From positions 1-36,874 of the forward strand of contig JAAYSC010000056.1 in assembly GCA_012524025.1 (NCBI GenBank): 36,874 bases of DNA. The letters are read 5' to 3'. Numbering within the stretch: position 1 is the first letter of the stretch; every line of letters begins with the position of its first letter. Shown piece by piece: positions 15,886 through 24,652 of the stretch. The stretch comes from Clostridiales bacterium (GTDB taxonomy: Bacteria; Bacillota; Clostridia; Oscillospirales; Acutalibacteraceae). The notes beneath the pieces were generated by a model, which was not told where the DNA came from, did no database searches, and saw only the letters and a list, made by a program, of their open reading frames with translations. Both the position numbers and the translations under genes were made by a program.

Positions 15886-18800
15886 CTACCTCCTATCACA
15901 ATGTAAGCAACGCATGGCTTCGGCTACTGCGTTTAATTTGTGGTAACCCAAAACAACTTCATCGAAGCAATCCAAGCGTTTTTCAAGTGCCAATATTTCT
16001 TGTGGGAATCGTTCATGTGCCACAATGTCATCTTCATTAACAACCACCGGGATGTCGATCACCTTGCCCTTGTTCAACTTGCCCGAACCACCCAAGAACC
16101 TGTCAATTGAGGTGGCGGCATGCTTGCCGTCGGCAATTGCTCTGATTACATCTTCCGGGCCTCGTGCTATGTCACCGCCGGCAAAAACACCCGGCATGGT
16201 GGTCATCATAGTTTTGGGGTCAATAACAAATGTTCCCCAGTTTGTGACCCCGATATCACCCTTGCTTATGAAGGGCAGGTCTGCATATTGGCTGACCGCT
16301 GTAATGACAGTGTCAACATCAAGCATAAAGTTTGTGCCTTCAATATGCTTGGTATTTCGCCTACCTTGGTTGTCAAAATCACTTATTGCCCGGCGAACAC
16401 ATTCAACTTTTGCAAGTTTGCCATCCGAGCCTTCGATAAATCTTAGGGGCGAAACAAGTTCTAAAATCACTACGCCTTCACTCAAGGCCTCTTCAATTTC
16501 TTCTTCATAAGCCGGCATAATGTCTAAAGTGCGCCTGTAGAGGACCGTTACACTCTTGGCACCTAAACGCACAGCTGTGCGAGCGGAGTCTATTGCAGTG
16601 TTTCCACCGCCTATAACCGCAACATTTTGCCCTCTTAAATCCACACAGTTAAACAGTTTTACATCTTTGAGGAAATCAACTCCGGGTATGACCCCCGGTA
16701 AATCTTCACCGGGTATATCAACTTTAGCCGGGAATTGAGTGCCTGTCGCAATATAGATGGCATCATAATCTTCCCTCAAATCTTCGAAAAGGACATCCTT
16801 GCCTATTTCTGTGTTGAGGATAATATTGACACCTTCTTGCTCTATTGTCTCAATTTCTTGAGACAAAACATCGGCCGGCAAACGATATTCCGGAATACCG
16901 TAAGCCAAAACACCGCCTGCCACCGCCTGTGATTCAAAAACATCAACCTCGTAACCTATGCGTACCAAATAATAGGCACATGACAAACCGGAGGCTCCCG
17001 CGCCGACCACTGCAACTTTTTTACCGTTTTTGGGTAAAACAACATCTTCGACAAAAGGTCTCTTATTCTTAAAAGCATAATTTGCAACAAAGCGCTTGAG
17101 ATCACAAATGGCAACAGCTTCATCAACTGTTGCTCTGCGACACTTACTTTCGCATGGATGAGTACAAATCCTGCCACAGATTGCCGGGAAGGGGTTTTCT
17201 TGCCGAATTAGATCATAGGCATCAAAGAAACGCCCGGCGGCAATAAGAGCCAAATAACCCGGGATATTAACATTGGCCGGGCAGGTGTTTTCACAAGGTG
17301 AAATAAAGAGATCCGCACACACGCCTGCGCGACAGTATTTATACTTTATATGCTCTTCATATTCATCCCTGAAGTATTTGATAGTGCTAAGAACCGGGTT
17401 GGGGGCCGTTTGACCAAGGCCGCACATGGCGGTTTCTTGAATTGTTGTGCCCAATTCTTCAAGCAGTTCAATGTCACCTTCGCAGCCTTCACCCCGAGTA
17501 ATGCGCTCAAGTATTTCAAGCATTCTTTTGGTGCCCACGCGGCAGGCAAGACATTTTCCGCAAGATTCTTCCTGGATAAAGTCCATAAAGTAGCGCGCCG
17601 TGTCCACCATGCAGGTGTCTTCATCCATGACAATCAGGCCGCCCGATCCCATTATTGCACCAAGGTCTGTCAGCGATTCGTAATCGGTTGGTGTGTTTAA
17701 ATTGTCTTGGGTGACACAACCGCCCGACGGGCCGCCGATTTGAGCCGAACGAAAGCGCTTTTTGTCAAGAATCCCCCCGCCGATCTTATAAATTATTTCA
17801 CCAAGGGGTATTCCGATAGGCACTTCCACGATGCCGGCATTGACAATATCACCGGCTAAGGCAAACACTTTTGTACCTTTGGATTTTTCCGTTCCGAGAG
17901 AAGCGTGCCAGCGACTTCCTTTTAATATAATCGGGGCAATTGCGGCAAAGGTTTCAACATTGTTTATAATGGTTGGCTTGCCGTAAAGACCCTTTTGAAA
18001 AGGGAAGGGCGGTTTTTGCTGGGGTTCGCCCCTTTTGCCTTCAATTGAAGCCAAAAGCGCCGTTTCTTCACCGCATACAAAAGCACCCGCACCGATTCTT
18101 ATTTCAATGTTAAATTGGAATTCACTTTCAAAAAGCTTTTTGCCCAAAAGCCCATACTCTCTTGCTTGCTCAAGCGCAATGCTCAAGCGCTCAATGGCAA
18201 TAGGATATTCCGCGCGCACATAGACATAACCTTCCGAAGCGCCTATGGCGTAGGCCCCTATAATCATACCTTCAATAAGGGTATGGGGGTCACCTTCTAT
18301 AATACTCCTGTCCATAAAGGCGCCGGGATCACCCTCGTCGGCATTGCAAACTAAATACTTCTGACCTTTTGGGGCGTCTAAACCTGCCTGCCATTTTATA
18401 CCGGTCGGGAAACCGGCACCGCCCCTACCGCGAAGCCCCGACGCTTTTACTTCGTCGACAACATCTTGCGAGCTCATTTGAGCAAAAACTTTTGCTGCGG
18501 CGAAGTAACCGTCCTTGGCAATATAGGCCTCAATGCTCTTGTAGTCAATCGCTCCGCAATTTCTTAATGCTATCCTTACCTGTTCCCTAAAAAATGGGAT
18601 ATCGTCAACATCGGGAATGTGAGAGCTTGAAGCCTCGTCATAGAAAGTATATTTGTCTAAAATCAGCCCGTCCCTGACATGCGAACGAATTATTTCTTTT
18701 GCAATATCGGGTGTTAACTCAGTATAAAAAGTGTTTTGGGGCTGAATAATCATAACAGGCCCAACCGAACAAGTGCCCATGCAGCCCGTCTCATAAACTT

Positions 18801-18981
18801 TGACATTTTTAGCAAGCCCAAGCTCTTCAAGTTCTTCAACAACAGCGTCCCCTACAAGGCCACAGTTTGAGGAGACACAGCCTGCACCCGCACAAACCAA
18901 GACACGATGGCTAAAAGCCGATAATTCCTCAAGGTAACTTAATTTGATTCGGTCCAAATCGTTTATGCTTCTGACCTTCAT
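15886..18981 (-). CDS. hydB: Hydrogenase NuoF-like subunit fused to a GltD/NfnB-like flavoprotein (HydB)
   Basis: The 1031-residue fusion starts with a thioredoxin-like [2Fe-2S] domain (CAGAGCVSSNC and ETGCMGTC). A NuoF core follows with GLRGRGGAGFPTG and NADEGDPGAFMDR for NADH and FMN, and a [4Fe-4S] site at ESCGKCLAC (about 471). Where ordinary HydB ends in two ferredoxin-type clusters, this protein continues at about 560 with CENTCPANVNIPGY and CGRICTHPCESKCRR. Then come two dinucleotide-binding motifs, GAGASG (about 657) and GGGNTA (about 788), the layout of the glutamate synthase small chain and NfnB. It ends with CLHCDRR. The added flavoprotein part could bind a second NAD(P) or provide the bifurcating flavin (inference). 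AAGGAGGGGAG precedes the ATG. Confidence 0.93.
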   Translation of the reverse strand: MKVRSINDLDRIKLSYLEELSAFSHRVLVCAGAGCVSSNCGLVGDAVVEELEELGLAKNVKVYETGCMGTCSVGPVMIIQPQNTFYTELTPDIAKEIIRSHVRDGLILDKYTFYDEASSSHIPDVDDIPFFREQVRIALRNCGAIDYKSIEAYIAKDGYFAAAKVFAQMSSQDVVDEVKASGLRGRGGAGFPTGIKWQAGLDAPKGQKYLVCNADEGDPGAFMDRSIIEGDPHTLIEGMIIGAYAIGASEGYVYVRAEYPIAIERLSIALEQAREYGLLGKKLFESEFQFNIEIRIGAGAFVCGEETALLASIEGKRGEPQQKPPFPFQKGLYGKPTIINNVETFAAIAPIILKGSRWHASLGTEKSKGTKVFALAGDIVNAGIVEVPIGIPLGEIIYKIGGGILDKKRFRSAQIGGPSGGCVTQDNLNTPTDYESLTDLGAIMGSGGLIVMDEDTCMVDTARYFMDFIQEESCGKCLACRVGTKRMLEILERITRGEGCEGDIELLEELGTTIQETAMCGLGQTAPNPVLSTIKYFRDEYEEHIKYKYCRAGVCADLFISPCENTCPANVNIPGYLALIAAGRFFDAYDLIRQENPFPAICGRICTHPCESKCRRATVDEAVAICDLKRFVANYAFKNKRPFVEDVVLPKNGKKVAVVGAGASGLSCAYYLVRIGYEVDVFESQAVAGGVLAYGIPEYRLPADVLSQEIETIEQEGVNIILNTEIGKDVLFEDLREDYDAIYIATGTQFPAKVDIPGEDLPGVIPGVDFLKDVKLFNCVDLRGQNVAVIGGGNTAIDSARTAVRLGAKSVTVLYRRTLDIMPAYEEEIEEALSEGVVILELVSPLRFIEGSDGKLAKVECVRRAISDFDNQGRRNTKHIEGTNFMLDVDTVITAVSQYADLPFISKGDIGVTNWGTFVIDPKTMMTTMPGVFAGGDIARGPEDVIRAIADGKHAATSIDRFLGGSGKLNKGKVIDIPVVVNEDDIVAHERFPQEILALEKRLDCFDEVVLGYHKLNAVAEAMRCLHCDRR

Positions 18982-18993
18982 AGTCTCCCCTCC

Positions 18994-19494
18994 TTAATAC
19001 TCAGCTAAGATTGCATTAATCTTGCTGGGTGTTACTTGTTTATAAACCTCATCATCTATCATTATTGCAGGCGCTAAACCGCAAGCACCGATACAGCGCG
19101 CAATTTCAAAGGTAAATTTGCCGTCTTCGGTCGTTCCGCCCAATTCAACATTTAAAGTTTTTTCAAGGCTTTCAACTATTTTTTTGCCCCCCCTGACATA
19201 ACATGCGGTGCCCATACAAACCCTTATAGTATGCTTACCGCGCGGTGTAGGAGAGAAAAAAGAATAGAAGGAAACAACCCCGGCAACTTCAGATACCGGG
19301 ATATCTAAAGAATCGGCTATATGGCGTTGCAAGGGCAAGGGCAAATAACCGTAGACACCTTGAGCTGCATGCAAAACTTGTATCAGGCAGCCATCCTTTC
19401 CCTTATAGTAATCAATAATCGCGTCAATTTCACCAAACTCTGTTTCGGACCCATTACAATGCTCGCAGATTTTTTCTTTTAAAAGTTCCCCCAT
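18994..19494 (-). CDS. hydC: Hydrogenase NuoE-like [2Fe-2S] subunit (HydC/HndA)
   Basis: The 166-residue thioredoxin-like [2Fe-2S] subunit has LIQVLHAAQGVYGYLP, the four cluster cysteines in CMGTAC and CIGAC, and the usual C-terminal region of NuoE. It passes electrons between the flavin subunit and the catalytic subunit. ATG at 19494 is chosen because GGGGAGG lies five bases upstream; a start seven codons earlier lacks a site. It is the first gene of the hydCBA operon, with 12 bases to hydB, and a good promoter sits about 80 bases upstream. Confidence 0.95.
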   Translation of the reverse strand: MGELLKEKICEHCNGSETEFGEIDAIIDYYKGKDGCLIQVLHAAQGVYGYLPLPLQRHIADSLDIPVSEVAGVVSFYSFFSPTPRGKHTIRVCMGTACYVRGGKKIVESLEKTLNVELGGTTEDGKFTFEIARCIGACGLAPAIMIDDEVYKQVTPSKINAILAEY

Positions 19495-19573
19495 AGTAAC
19501 CTCCCCATAGCACAAAATTATTAGAGCTTTAAGTGGTGTGGAGTTATCAAAGCCCTAAAAAGCTCTTGCGGTT

Positions 19574-19601
19574 ATTATAGCATACCATACAAATTTTTCA
19601 A
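19574..19601 (-). promoter_or_regulatory. Promoter of the hydCBA operon
   Basis: On the minus strand TTGAAA (19601-19596) and TATAAT (19579-19574) are separated by 16 bases, with TGC just before the -10 as an extended element. It lies about 80 bases upstream of hydC and downstream of the tRNA terminator, so it should drive the hydrogenase genes. No repressor site is evident. Confidence 0.7.
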
Positions 19602-19640
19602 CAATTCTGCAAAATTTCTTTATATTAATTTGGGCAATAA

Positions 19641-19674
19641 GAGAAAAAAACACCGCCACATAAATGTAGCGGTG
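19641..19674 (-). terminator. Terminator after tRNA-Thr
   Basis: On the minus strand CACCGC at 19674-19669 pairs with GCGGTG at 19656-19651, extended by inner pairs, and seven Us follow. It starts two bases past the tRNA 3' CCA and ends the tRNA transcript before hydC. Confidence 0.85.
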
Positions 19675-19675
19675 C

Positions 19676-19751
19676 TGGAGCTGCTAACCAGATTCGAACT
19701 GGTGACCTCATCCTTACCAAGGATGCGCTCTGCCACCTGAGCCATAGCAGC
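19676..19751 (-). tRNA. tRNA-Thr (GGT)
   Basis: The 76-base cloverleaf has acceptor stem GCTGCTA/TAGCAGC, anticodon stem CATCC/GGATG with loop TTGGTAA (anticodon GGT), TTCGAAT in the T loop and an encoded CCA end. It is co-transcribed with tRNA-Asp. Confidence 0.95.
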
Positions 19752-19766
19752 GTATGAAATTTAAAA

Positions 19767-19843
19767 TGGCGACCCGGAACGGGCTCGAACCGTCGACCTC
19801 TAGCGTGACAGGCTAGCGTTCTAACCAACTGAACTACCGGGCC
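19767..19843 (-). tRNA. tRNA-Asp (GTC)
   Basis: The 77-base cloverleaf begins GGCCCGG, has anticodon stem CTAGC/GCTAG with loop CTGTCAC (anticodon GTC), a TTCGAGC T loop and an encoded CCA. It is the first gene of a two-tRNA transcript; the next tRNA begins 15 bases downstream. Confidence 0.95.
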
Positions 19844-19886
19844 GTTTTGCTTGTGGCTTGTGCCAGGGACTTGATGAATGCAAATT

Positions 19887-19915
19887 ATATTAGCATATCG
19901 CTCAGGCTTTTGCAA
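19887..19915 (-). promoter_or_regulatory. Promoter of the tRNA-Asp/tRNA-Thr transcript
   Basis: On the minus strand TTGCAA (19915-19910) and TAATAT (19892-19887) are 17 bases apart, with TGC before the -10. The tRNA begins about 43 bases downstream. Confidence 0.55.
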
Positions 19916-20034
19916 GGTATTTTACCCGCTTTTTCCCTAATGTCGGAATTTTGCAAGTTTAATCCAATCAAACCACTATATATTGTGCTATTTTCGTTAA
20001 AAGTGTAAAATTTACCCAAGATATGAAAATCTCC

Positions 20035-20063
20035 TTGATTTAAAGCCCTTTTTATTTTATAAT
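20035..20063 (+). promoter_or_regulatory. Promoter of xpt and the purine transporter operon
   Basis: TTGATT at 20035-20040 and TATAAT at 20058-20063 are exactly 17 bases apart, and xpt starts 70 bases downstream. Xpt genes are often controlled by a guanine riboswitch, but no purine-aptamer core is visible in the leader (20070-20133). Between the divergent tRNA promoter and this one I see no further feature. Confidence 0.65.
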
Positions 20064-20133
20064 TTTGGCGGGTATTGCTCCAAAGCCTTGTCTTAATAAT
20101 TAATTCGATTAATATGAAGGTTGGTGAAGTCAG

Positions 20134-20703
20134 GTGGAACTGCTCAAAAAGCGAATCTTGGAAGATGCCGAGTTTGTCGGCAAAGATGTTCTCAAGGTTG
20201 ATATGTTCCTCAATCACCAAATTGATGTTAATTTGCTTGACCAAATAGGTAAAGAATTTTATAGGCGCTTCGCCGACGACAAGGTAAGTAAAATTTTAAC
20301 TATCGAGGCATCCGGGATAGGGATTGCCTGCATGACGGCGCGTTATTTTAACGTGCCGGTTGTTTTTGCCAAAAAAGGGCAAAATTGCAACATTGGTGAT
20401 GATGTATACATGACCGAAATAGCATCATTCACCAAGGGCACCTCTGCTTGTGTTTGTGTTTCTAAAAAATATGTAGGCCCCGGGGACCGTATTTTGATTA
20501 TTGACGATTTTTTGGCGCACGGTTCCGCACTTTCGGGCTTGATTGAAATTATTAATGAGGCGGCTGCCGATTTTGTCGGTGCCGGCATAGTTATTGAAAA
20601 AGGCTTTCAACCCGGCGGCAAGCTTTTGCGTGAACGCGGGGTCAGGGTTGAATCCCTTGCTCTTGTTGAATCAATAGGTGACGGCAAAATCACCTTTGGT
20701 TGA
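20134..20703 (+). CDS. xpt: Xanthine phosphoribosyltransferase
   Basis: The 189-residue enzyme joins xanthine to PRPP to make XMP in purine salvage. It has the type I phosphoribosyltransferase PRPP loop IIDDFLAHGSAL (about 129-140), the SGIGIACMTARYF region and VFAKKGQN. Length and pattern match Xpt, not adenine PRTase. The start is GTG at 20134 preceded by GGTGAAG; no ATG fits the conserved N-terminus. It lies 24 bases before a nucleoside-binding lipoprotein gene, which fits import followed by salvage of purines. Confidence 0.93.
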   Translation: MELLKKRILEDAEFVGKDVLKVDMFLNHQIDVNLLDQIGKEFYRRFADDKVSKILTIEASGIGIACMTARYFNVPVVFAKKGQNCNIGDDVYMTEIASFTKGTSACVCVSKKYVGPGDRILIIDDFLAHGSALSGLIEIINEAAADFVGAGIVIEKGFQPGGKLLRERGVRVESLALVESIGDGKITFG

Positions 20704-20727
20704 TATTTTGAAGGAGGAATGTAGAAA

Positions 20728-21915
20728 ATGAAAAAGCTCATGAAGGTTCTGGCAATTGTCATTTCGGCCGCTATGGTGTTTTCACTGGCAGCCTGTAACG
20801 GCTTGGGTGGTAAAGAAGAAACCACCGACGAACCCGGAACATTGGCACAAGCAGGTACCGTAGCAATCCCCAAGGAAGAAATCAAAATTGGCGTTCTTCA
20901 CATCACAAGCATTGAAGAGACATCGGGTTACACTTTTGCCCACCACAAAGGCATTGTGGAAATGAAAGAAAGCCTGGGGCTTAAGGACAACCAAATCATT
21001 GAAAAAGACTGGATTGATGACAACGATAAAAAAGCTACCACCACTGCTATTCAAGAACTTATTGACGAGGGCTGCCATGTAATTTTTGCTACCAGCTTCA
21101 ACTACATGGATACCATGGAAGAATTTGCAGCCAAGGATGAATATCAAGACATTGTCTTCTCTCACTGCTCCGGCTATAAGAGCAACCCCGACAACTTCAA
21201 CAACTACTTTGGCCGCATTTATGAGTCACGCTATTTGGCAGGTATCGCCGCAGGCCTCAAGGCTCAGGAATTGGAAACCCCTATGTTGGGCTTTGTCGCC
21301 GCACAAGATGTTAACAATGCAGAAGTCACCGGCGGCATAAACGCATGGGCACTCGGTATTCAATCGGTTTACCCCGAAGCCAAAGTTTTTGTCAGTGTTA
21401 CCGGCTCTTGGTACGCCCCTGAAGACGAAGGCAAGGCAGCACAAGCTTTGATTGACAAGGGCTGTGTTGTTCTGGGCCAACATTCCGACTCTGATGCCAC
21501 CCAAACAGTGGCAGAGAAAAACGGCAAGTTCGGTTGCGGTTACAACTCAGACATGACCCCCTTTGCAAAAGACGCCCACCTTTGTGCACCCATCTGGAAC
21601 TGGGGCGTTTATTATACCAAAGCCGTCAGTGAGGTTATAAACGGCGAGTGGAAGCCTGTAAACTATTATGAAGGCATGAATGTCGGTCTTATTGACCTGT
21701 CCCCCCTCAACCCTGACACCATCGCACCCGGCACCGAAGAAAAAGTAGCGGAAGCCAAGGCGGCAATTGCCGACGGTTCCTTAGTTGTATTTGACGACTC
21801 TCTTGTAGATAACAAAGGAAATAAAATTGTCGGTGAAGGTGAAGACGGAAGATTGTCAGACGAACAGATCACAGGTGGCATAAACTATTATATCCAAGGT
21901 GTTGAACTCCTGTAA
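20728..21915 (+). CDS. BMP-family (PnrA-like) nucleoside-binding lipoprotein
   Basis: The 395-residue protein has a signal peptide (MKKLMKVLAIVIS...) with lipobox SLAAC and lipidated Cys23, then a Thr/Glu-rich linker and the basic-membrane-protein domain from about residue 50 (IKIGVLHITS, ELIDEGCHVIFATSFNYMD, FSHCSGYK, GRIYESRYLAGIAAG, GCVVLGQHSDSDATQTVAEKNG). Such proteins bind purine nucleosides outside the membrane and deliver them to an ABC importer, here encoded next. AAGGAGG precedes the ATG. Two hairpins after the gene probably reduce transcription of the transporter genes relative to this abundant binding protein. The exact nucleoside cannot be read from the sequence. Confidence 0.92.
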   Translation: MKKLMKVLAIVISAAMVFSLAACNGLGGKEETTDEPGTLAQAGTVAIPKEEIKIGVLHITSIEETSGYTFAHHKGIVEMKESLGLKDNQIIEKDWIDDNDKKATTTAIQELIDEGCHVIFATSFNYMDTMEEFAAKDEYQDIVFSHCSGYKSNPDNFNNYFGRIYESRYLAGIAAGLKAQELETPMLGFVAAQDVNNAEVTGGINAWALGIQSVYPEAKVFVSVTGSWYAPEDEGKAAQALIDKGCVVLGQHSDSDATQTVAEKNGKFGCGYNSDMTPFAKDAHLCAPIWNWGVYYTKAVSEVINGEWKPVNYYEGMNVGLIDLSPLNPDTIAPGTEEKVAEAKAAIADGSLVVFDDSLVDNKGNKIVGEGEDGRLSDEQITGGINYYIQGVELL

Positions 21916-21922
21916 AACCAAA

Positions 21923-21946
21923 GGGGGAAGGCTGAGCCTTCCCCTT
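21923..21946 (+). terminator. GC-rich hairpin after the BMP lipoprotein gene
   Basis: GGGGAAGGC at 21924-21932 pairs perfectly with GCCTTCCCC at 21936-21944 with a three-base loop. Only a short T-rich stretch follows, so it may act as an mRNA-stabilising or partly terminating hairpin. Confidence 0.55.
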
Positions 21947-21960
21947 AACTTCTTGTCTAT

Positions 21961-21986
21961 GGGCACATACTCATATGTGCCCTTTT
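21961..21986 (+). terminator. Second hairpin with U tail before the ABC ATPase gene
   Basis: GGGCACATA at 21961-21969 pairs perfectly with TATGTGCCC at 21974-21982 around CTCA, followed by TTTTCATTT. It is a convincing intrinsic terminator 25 bases before the ATPase start, so expression of the transporter needs read-through or an internal promoter. Confidence 0.7.
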
Positions 21987-22010
21987 CATTTAGCTCAAAA
22001 GGTGGAAAAT

Positions 22011-23534
22011 ATGGAAGCAAAAAATACCGCAATACGCCTTAATTCAATATCAAAAGCTTTTGGTAGTGTCAAAGCAAACGATAATATTGACTTTGGGGTC
22101 AAATACGGTGAAATTGTTGCCCTGCTTGGCGAAAACGGTTCCGGTAAAACAACCTTAATGAATATGTTGTCGGGCATTTATCAACCCGACAGCGGTGACA
22201 TTTACAAAGACGAGCAGCTAATCAATATTAATTCACCCAAGGATTCTTTTGCCTATGGTATCGGCATGATTCACCAACACTTTAAACTTGTCGATGTTTT
22301 AAGTGCGGCGGAAAATGTTGCCCTGGGCACCAAAAGAGCAAAGGGTGAAGGCTTGGCTTCACTGTCAAAAAAGATTAAGACAATCAGCCAAGAGTTTGGG
22401 CTTGAAATTGAACCTGACAAAAAGGTTTATGATATGTCCGTCAGCGAAAAACAGACGGTTGAAATAATTAAGGTGCTCTACCGCGGGGCCCGTATTCTTA
22501 TTTTGGATGAACCCACTGCTGTTTTAACCCCGCAAGAAATTGAAAAATTATTTATTATTTTGCGTAAAATGCGTGACAGCGGGTGTGCAATTGTTATTAT
22601 CACACATAAACTCAACGAAGTTCTGGCGATCAGTGACAGGGTCACAATTTTGCGTAAGGGGCAAAGTGTCGGGACAGTTAAGACCCAAGAGACAAATGCC
22701 AAAGAGCTGACCGAGCTTATGGTCGGCAAGGCTGTAGAGCTTTCTATTAAACGCCCTCAAGTTGAGAAAGAAAAAAATGTTTTAGAGGTTTTTCGCCTGA
22801 CCGTTGGCGGACCCGACGGCCTTGATGCCGTTAAGGGCATGACTTTCAGCCTTGACGGCGGCGAGGTTTTGGGCGTGGCCGGTATAGCCGGCAGCGGGCA
22901 AAAAGAGCTTTGTGAGGCTATTGCGGGTTTAGCCAAGGTTACAGAAGGCGCAATTCTTTACAAAAAAGAAAATATTGTCGGTAAATCACCGGCTGAAATT
23001 ATAAAGGCCGGTATTTCCATGAGTTTCATACCGGAAGACAGGCTGGGCATGGGTTTGGTCGCTTCCATGGACATTACCCACAACATGCTTTTAAAGTCTT
23101 ATAAGGACGGAAAGCCTGCTTTGCTCAACCGAAAGCCCGCCAAAAAACTTGCTCAAACTTTAATAAAACGATTGGACATAAGCACACCCGGGGTTACAAC
23201 ACCTGTGCGGCAGCTTTCGGGCGGGAATGTGCAAAAGGTTTTATTGGGGCGTGAAATTGAATCCAAGCCCAATTTGCTTATCACCGCCTACCCTGTTCGC
23301 GGGTTGGATATAAATTCGTCATATACCATATATGATTTAATAAACGAGCAAAAAGAAAAAGGTGTCGCCATCCTATTTATAGGCGAAGATTTAGATGTGC
23401 TTTTGGAGTTGTGTGACAGGATAATGGTCATATGTCAGGGCGAGGTCATGGGTATTGTTGATGCCAAAAAAACCAACAAAGAAGAGCTCGGCCTTATGAT
23501 GACCGGCGAAAAAATGGCGGAGGTGGCAAACTAA
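22011..23534 (+). CDS. Nucleoside ABC transporter ATP-binding protein (two NBDs)
   Basis: The 507-residue protein has two fused nucleotide-binding domains. The first has Walker A GENGSGKTT, signature MSVSEKQTVEI and Walker B ILILDEPT. The second has a degenerate P-loop (GIAGSGQKE), signature LSGGNVQK and an altered Walker B region (LLITAYPVRGLD), as is common for the second half of this transporter class, although the usual Q-P-T is Y-P-V here. It energises import by the two permeases. ATG at 22011 is chosen because AAAGGTGG lies just upstream; an earlier start would lie inside the hairpin. Its stop overlaps the first permease start. Confidence 0.93.
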   Translation: MEAKNTAIRLNSISKAFGSVKANDNIDFGVKYGEIVALLGENGSGKTTLMNMLSGIYQPDSGDIYKDEQLININSPKDSFAYGIGMIHQHFKLVDVLSAAENVALGTKRAKGEGLASLSKKIKTISQEFGLEIEPDKKVYDMSVSEKQTVEIIKVLYRGARILILDEPTAVLTPQEIEKLFIILRKMRDSGCAIVIITHKLNEVLAISDRVTILRKGQSVGTVKTQETNAKELTELMVGKAVELSIKRPQVEKEKNVLEVFRLTVGGPDGLDAVKGMTFSLDGGEVLGVAGIAGSGQKELCEAIAGLAKVTEGAILYKKENIVGKSPAEIIKAGISMSFIPEDRLGMGLVASMDITHNMLLKSYKDGKPALLNRKPAKKLAQTLIKRLDISTPGVTTPVRQLSGGNVQKVLLGREIESKPNLLITAYPVRGLDINSSYTIYDLINEQKEKGVAILFIGEDLDVLLELCDRIMVICQGEVMGIVDAKKTNKEELGLMMTGEKMAEVAN

Positions 23535-24652
23535 TGACTCAAACTCCCCTTACCAAGAAAGCAAGCGCAAGTGAAGCCCCCATAAGAATTGCTAAACGCG
23601 AGGGCTTGAGTTCCCGTAGAGCAATACTATTGCGGCTTTTGACCTTTGTTATGGCAATTGTGGCCGGCGGTGTTTTCATAGCCGCCATGGGTCAAAACCC
23701 CATTGAAGCTTATAAGCTTATTTTAAGGGGTGCCTTTGTCGGCTCACAAAGAAACCCCCTGTCTTCAATCCAGGCCACCGTAATTATTTTTGTTCCCCTG
23801 CTTATTGTTTCTATAGCCCTGTCCTTTGCATTTAAGATGAAGTTTTGGAATATAGGCGGCGAAGGGCAAATGATTATAGGCGCGACTTTTGCTTCATATT
23901 TCGCAATTTTTCACAGTGATTTGCCCCATTTTGTTTTAATAGCCTTAATGTTTTTTGCCGGAGCCTTGGGTGGTGCTTTTTGGGGTCTTTTACCCACCTT
24001 TTTCAAAGTAAAGTTTGACACAAACGAAACACTCTTTACCCTCATGTTAAATTATGTGGCGATTTATATTGTAAAATACCTTGAAACACTGACAAGTTGG
24101 CGGGCCAGGGCAGGTTTTGCCAGCATAAAGCACTTTGAAGACAATGCAAAGCTTATGAAAATCGGCGGTGTTCATATCGGCTGGCTTCTGGCTCTCATAT
24201 TGATAGTGATTGCCTACATCTATTTAAATCACACAAAACAGGGTTATGAAATAAGCGTTGTGGGTGAAAGCCAAGCCACGGCACGCTATGCAGGCATGAA
24301 TGTTAAAAAAATAATCTTGCGCACCATGCTTATAAGCGGTGCTATTTGCGGTTTAGCCGGAATGATTCAAGTTTCGGGCATTGATTATACCCTGTCCACC
24401 GGCATGACCGGCGGTGTAGGTTTTAAGGGCATAACCGTAGCTTGGTTAGCTCAACTAAATCCCTTTGTAATGGCCTTGATAGCGGCTATCTTCTCTATTT
24501 TGGAAAAAGGCAGCGGTGTCATGCAGTCCACCTTGTCAATTTCGGCTGCGGCAACCGATGTTTTGCAAGGGATTATTCTTTTCTCCTTCCTTGGCGGTGA
24601 GTTTTTTACACGCTATACCTTTGTTTTCAGCAAAAGGAGGACCGACAAATGA
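23534..24652 (+). CDS. Nucleoside ABC transporter permease 1
   Basis: The 372-residue membrane protein has about nine hydrophobic helices and the family hallmark KMKFWNIGGEGQMIIGA (near 98-114), plus TLMLNYVAIYIV and GFKGITVAWLAQLNP. It is the longer permease of a PnrA/YufP-type importer. Its ATG overlaps the TAA of the ATPase gene by one base, and its TGA overlaps the ATG of the next permease, so the three are translationally coupled. Confidence 0.92.
   Translation: MTQTPLTKKASASEAPIRIAKREGLSSRRAILLRLLTFVMAIVAGGVFIAAMGQNPIEAYKLILRGAFVGSQRNPLSSIQATVIIFVPLLIVSIALSFAFKMKFWNIGGEGQMIIGATFASYFAIFHSDLPHFVLIALMFFAGALGGAFWGLLPTFFKVKFDTNETLFTLMLNYVAIYIVKYLETLTSWRARAGFASIKHFEDNAKLMKIGGVHIGWLLALILIVIAYIYLNHTKQGYEISVVGESQATARYAGMNVKKIILRTMLISGAICGLAGMIQVSGIDYTLSTGMTGGVGFKGITVAWLAQLNPFVMALIAAIFSILEKGSGVMQSTLSISAAATDVLQGIILFSFLGGEFFTRYTFVFSKRRTDK

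Noticed and set aside
16025-16510. Plus-strand open frame of 161 codons opposite hydB
   Set aside because: It overlaps conserved HydB flavoprotein motifs on the other strand; its composition is that of an antisense shadow.
19625-19915. Minus-strand open frame of 96 codons across the tRNA genes
   Set aside because: It covers two clear cloverleaf tRNAs and a terminator, so it is not a protein gene.
19900-20133. Guanine riboswitch upstream of xpt
   Set aside because: Expected from family habits, but the conserved purine-aptamer core bases and its loops are not present in this leader.
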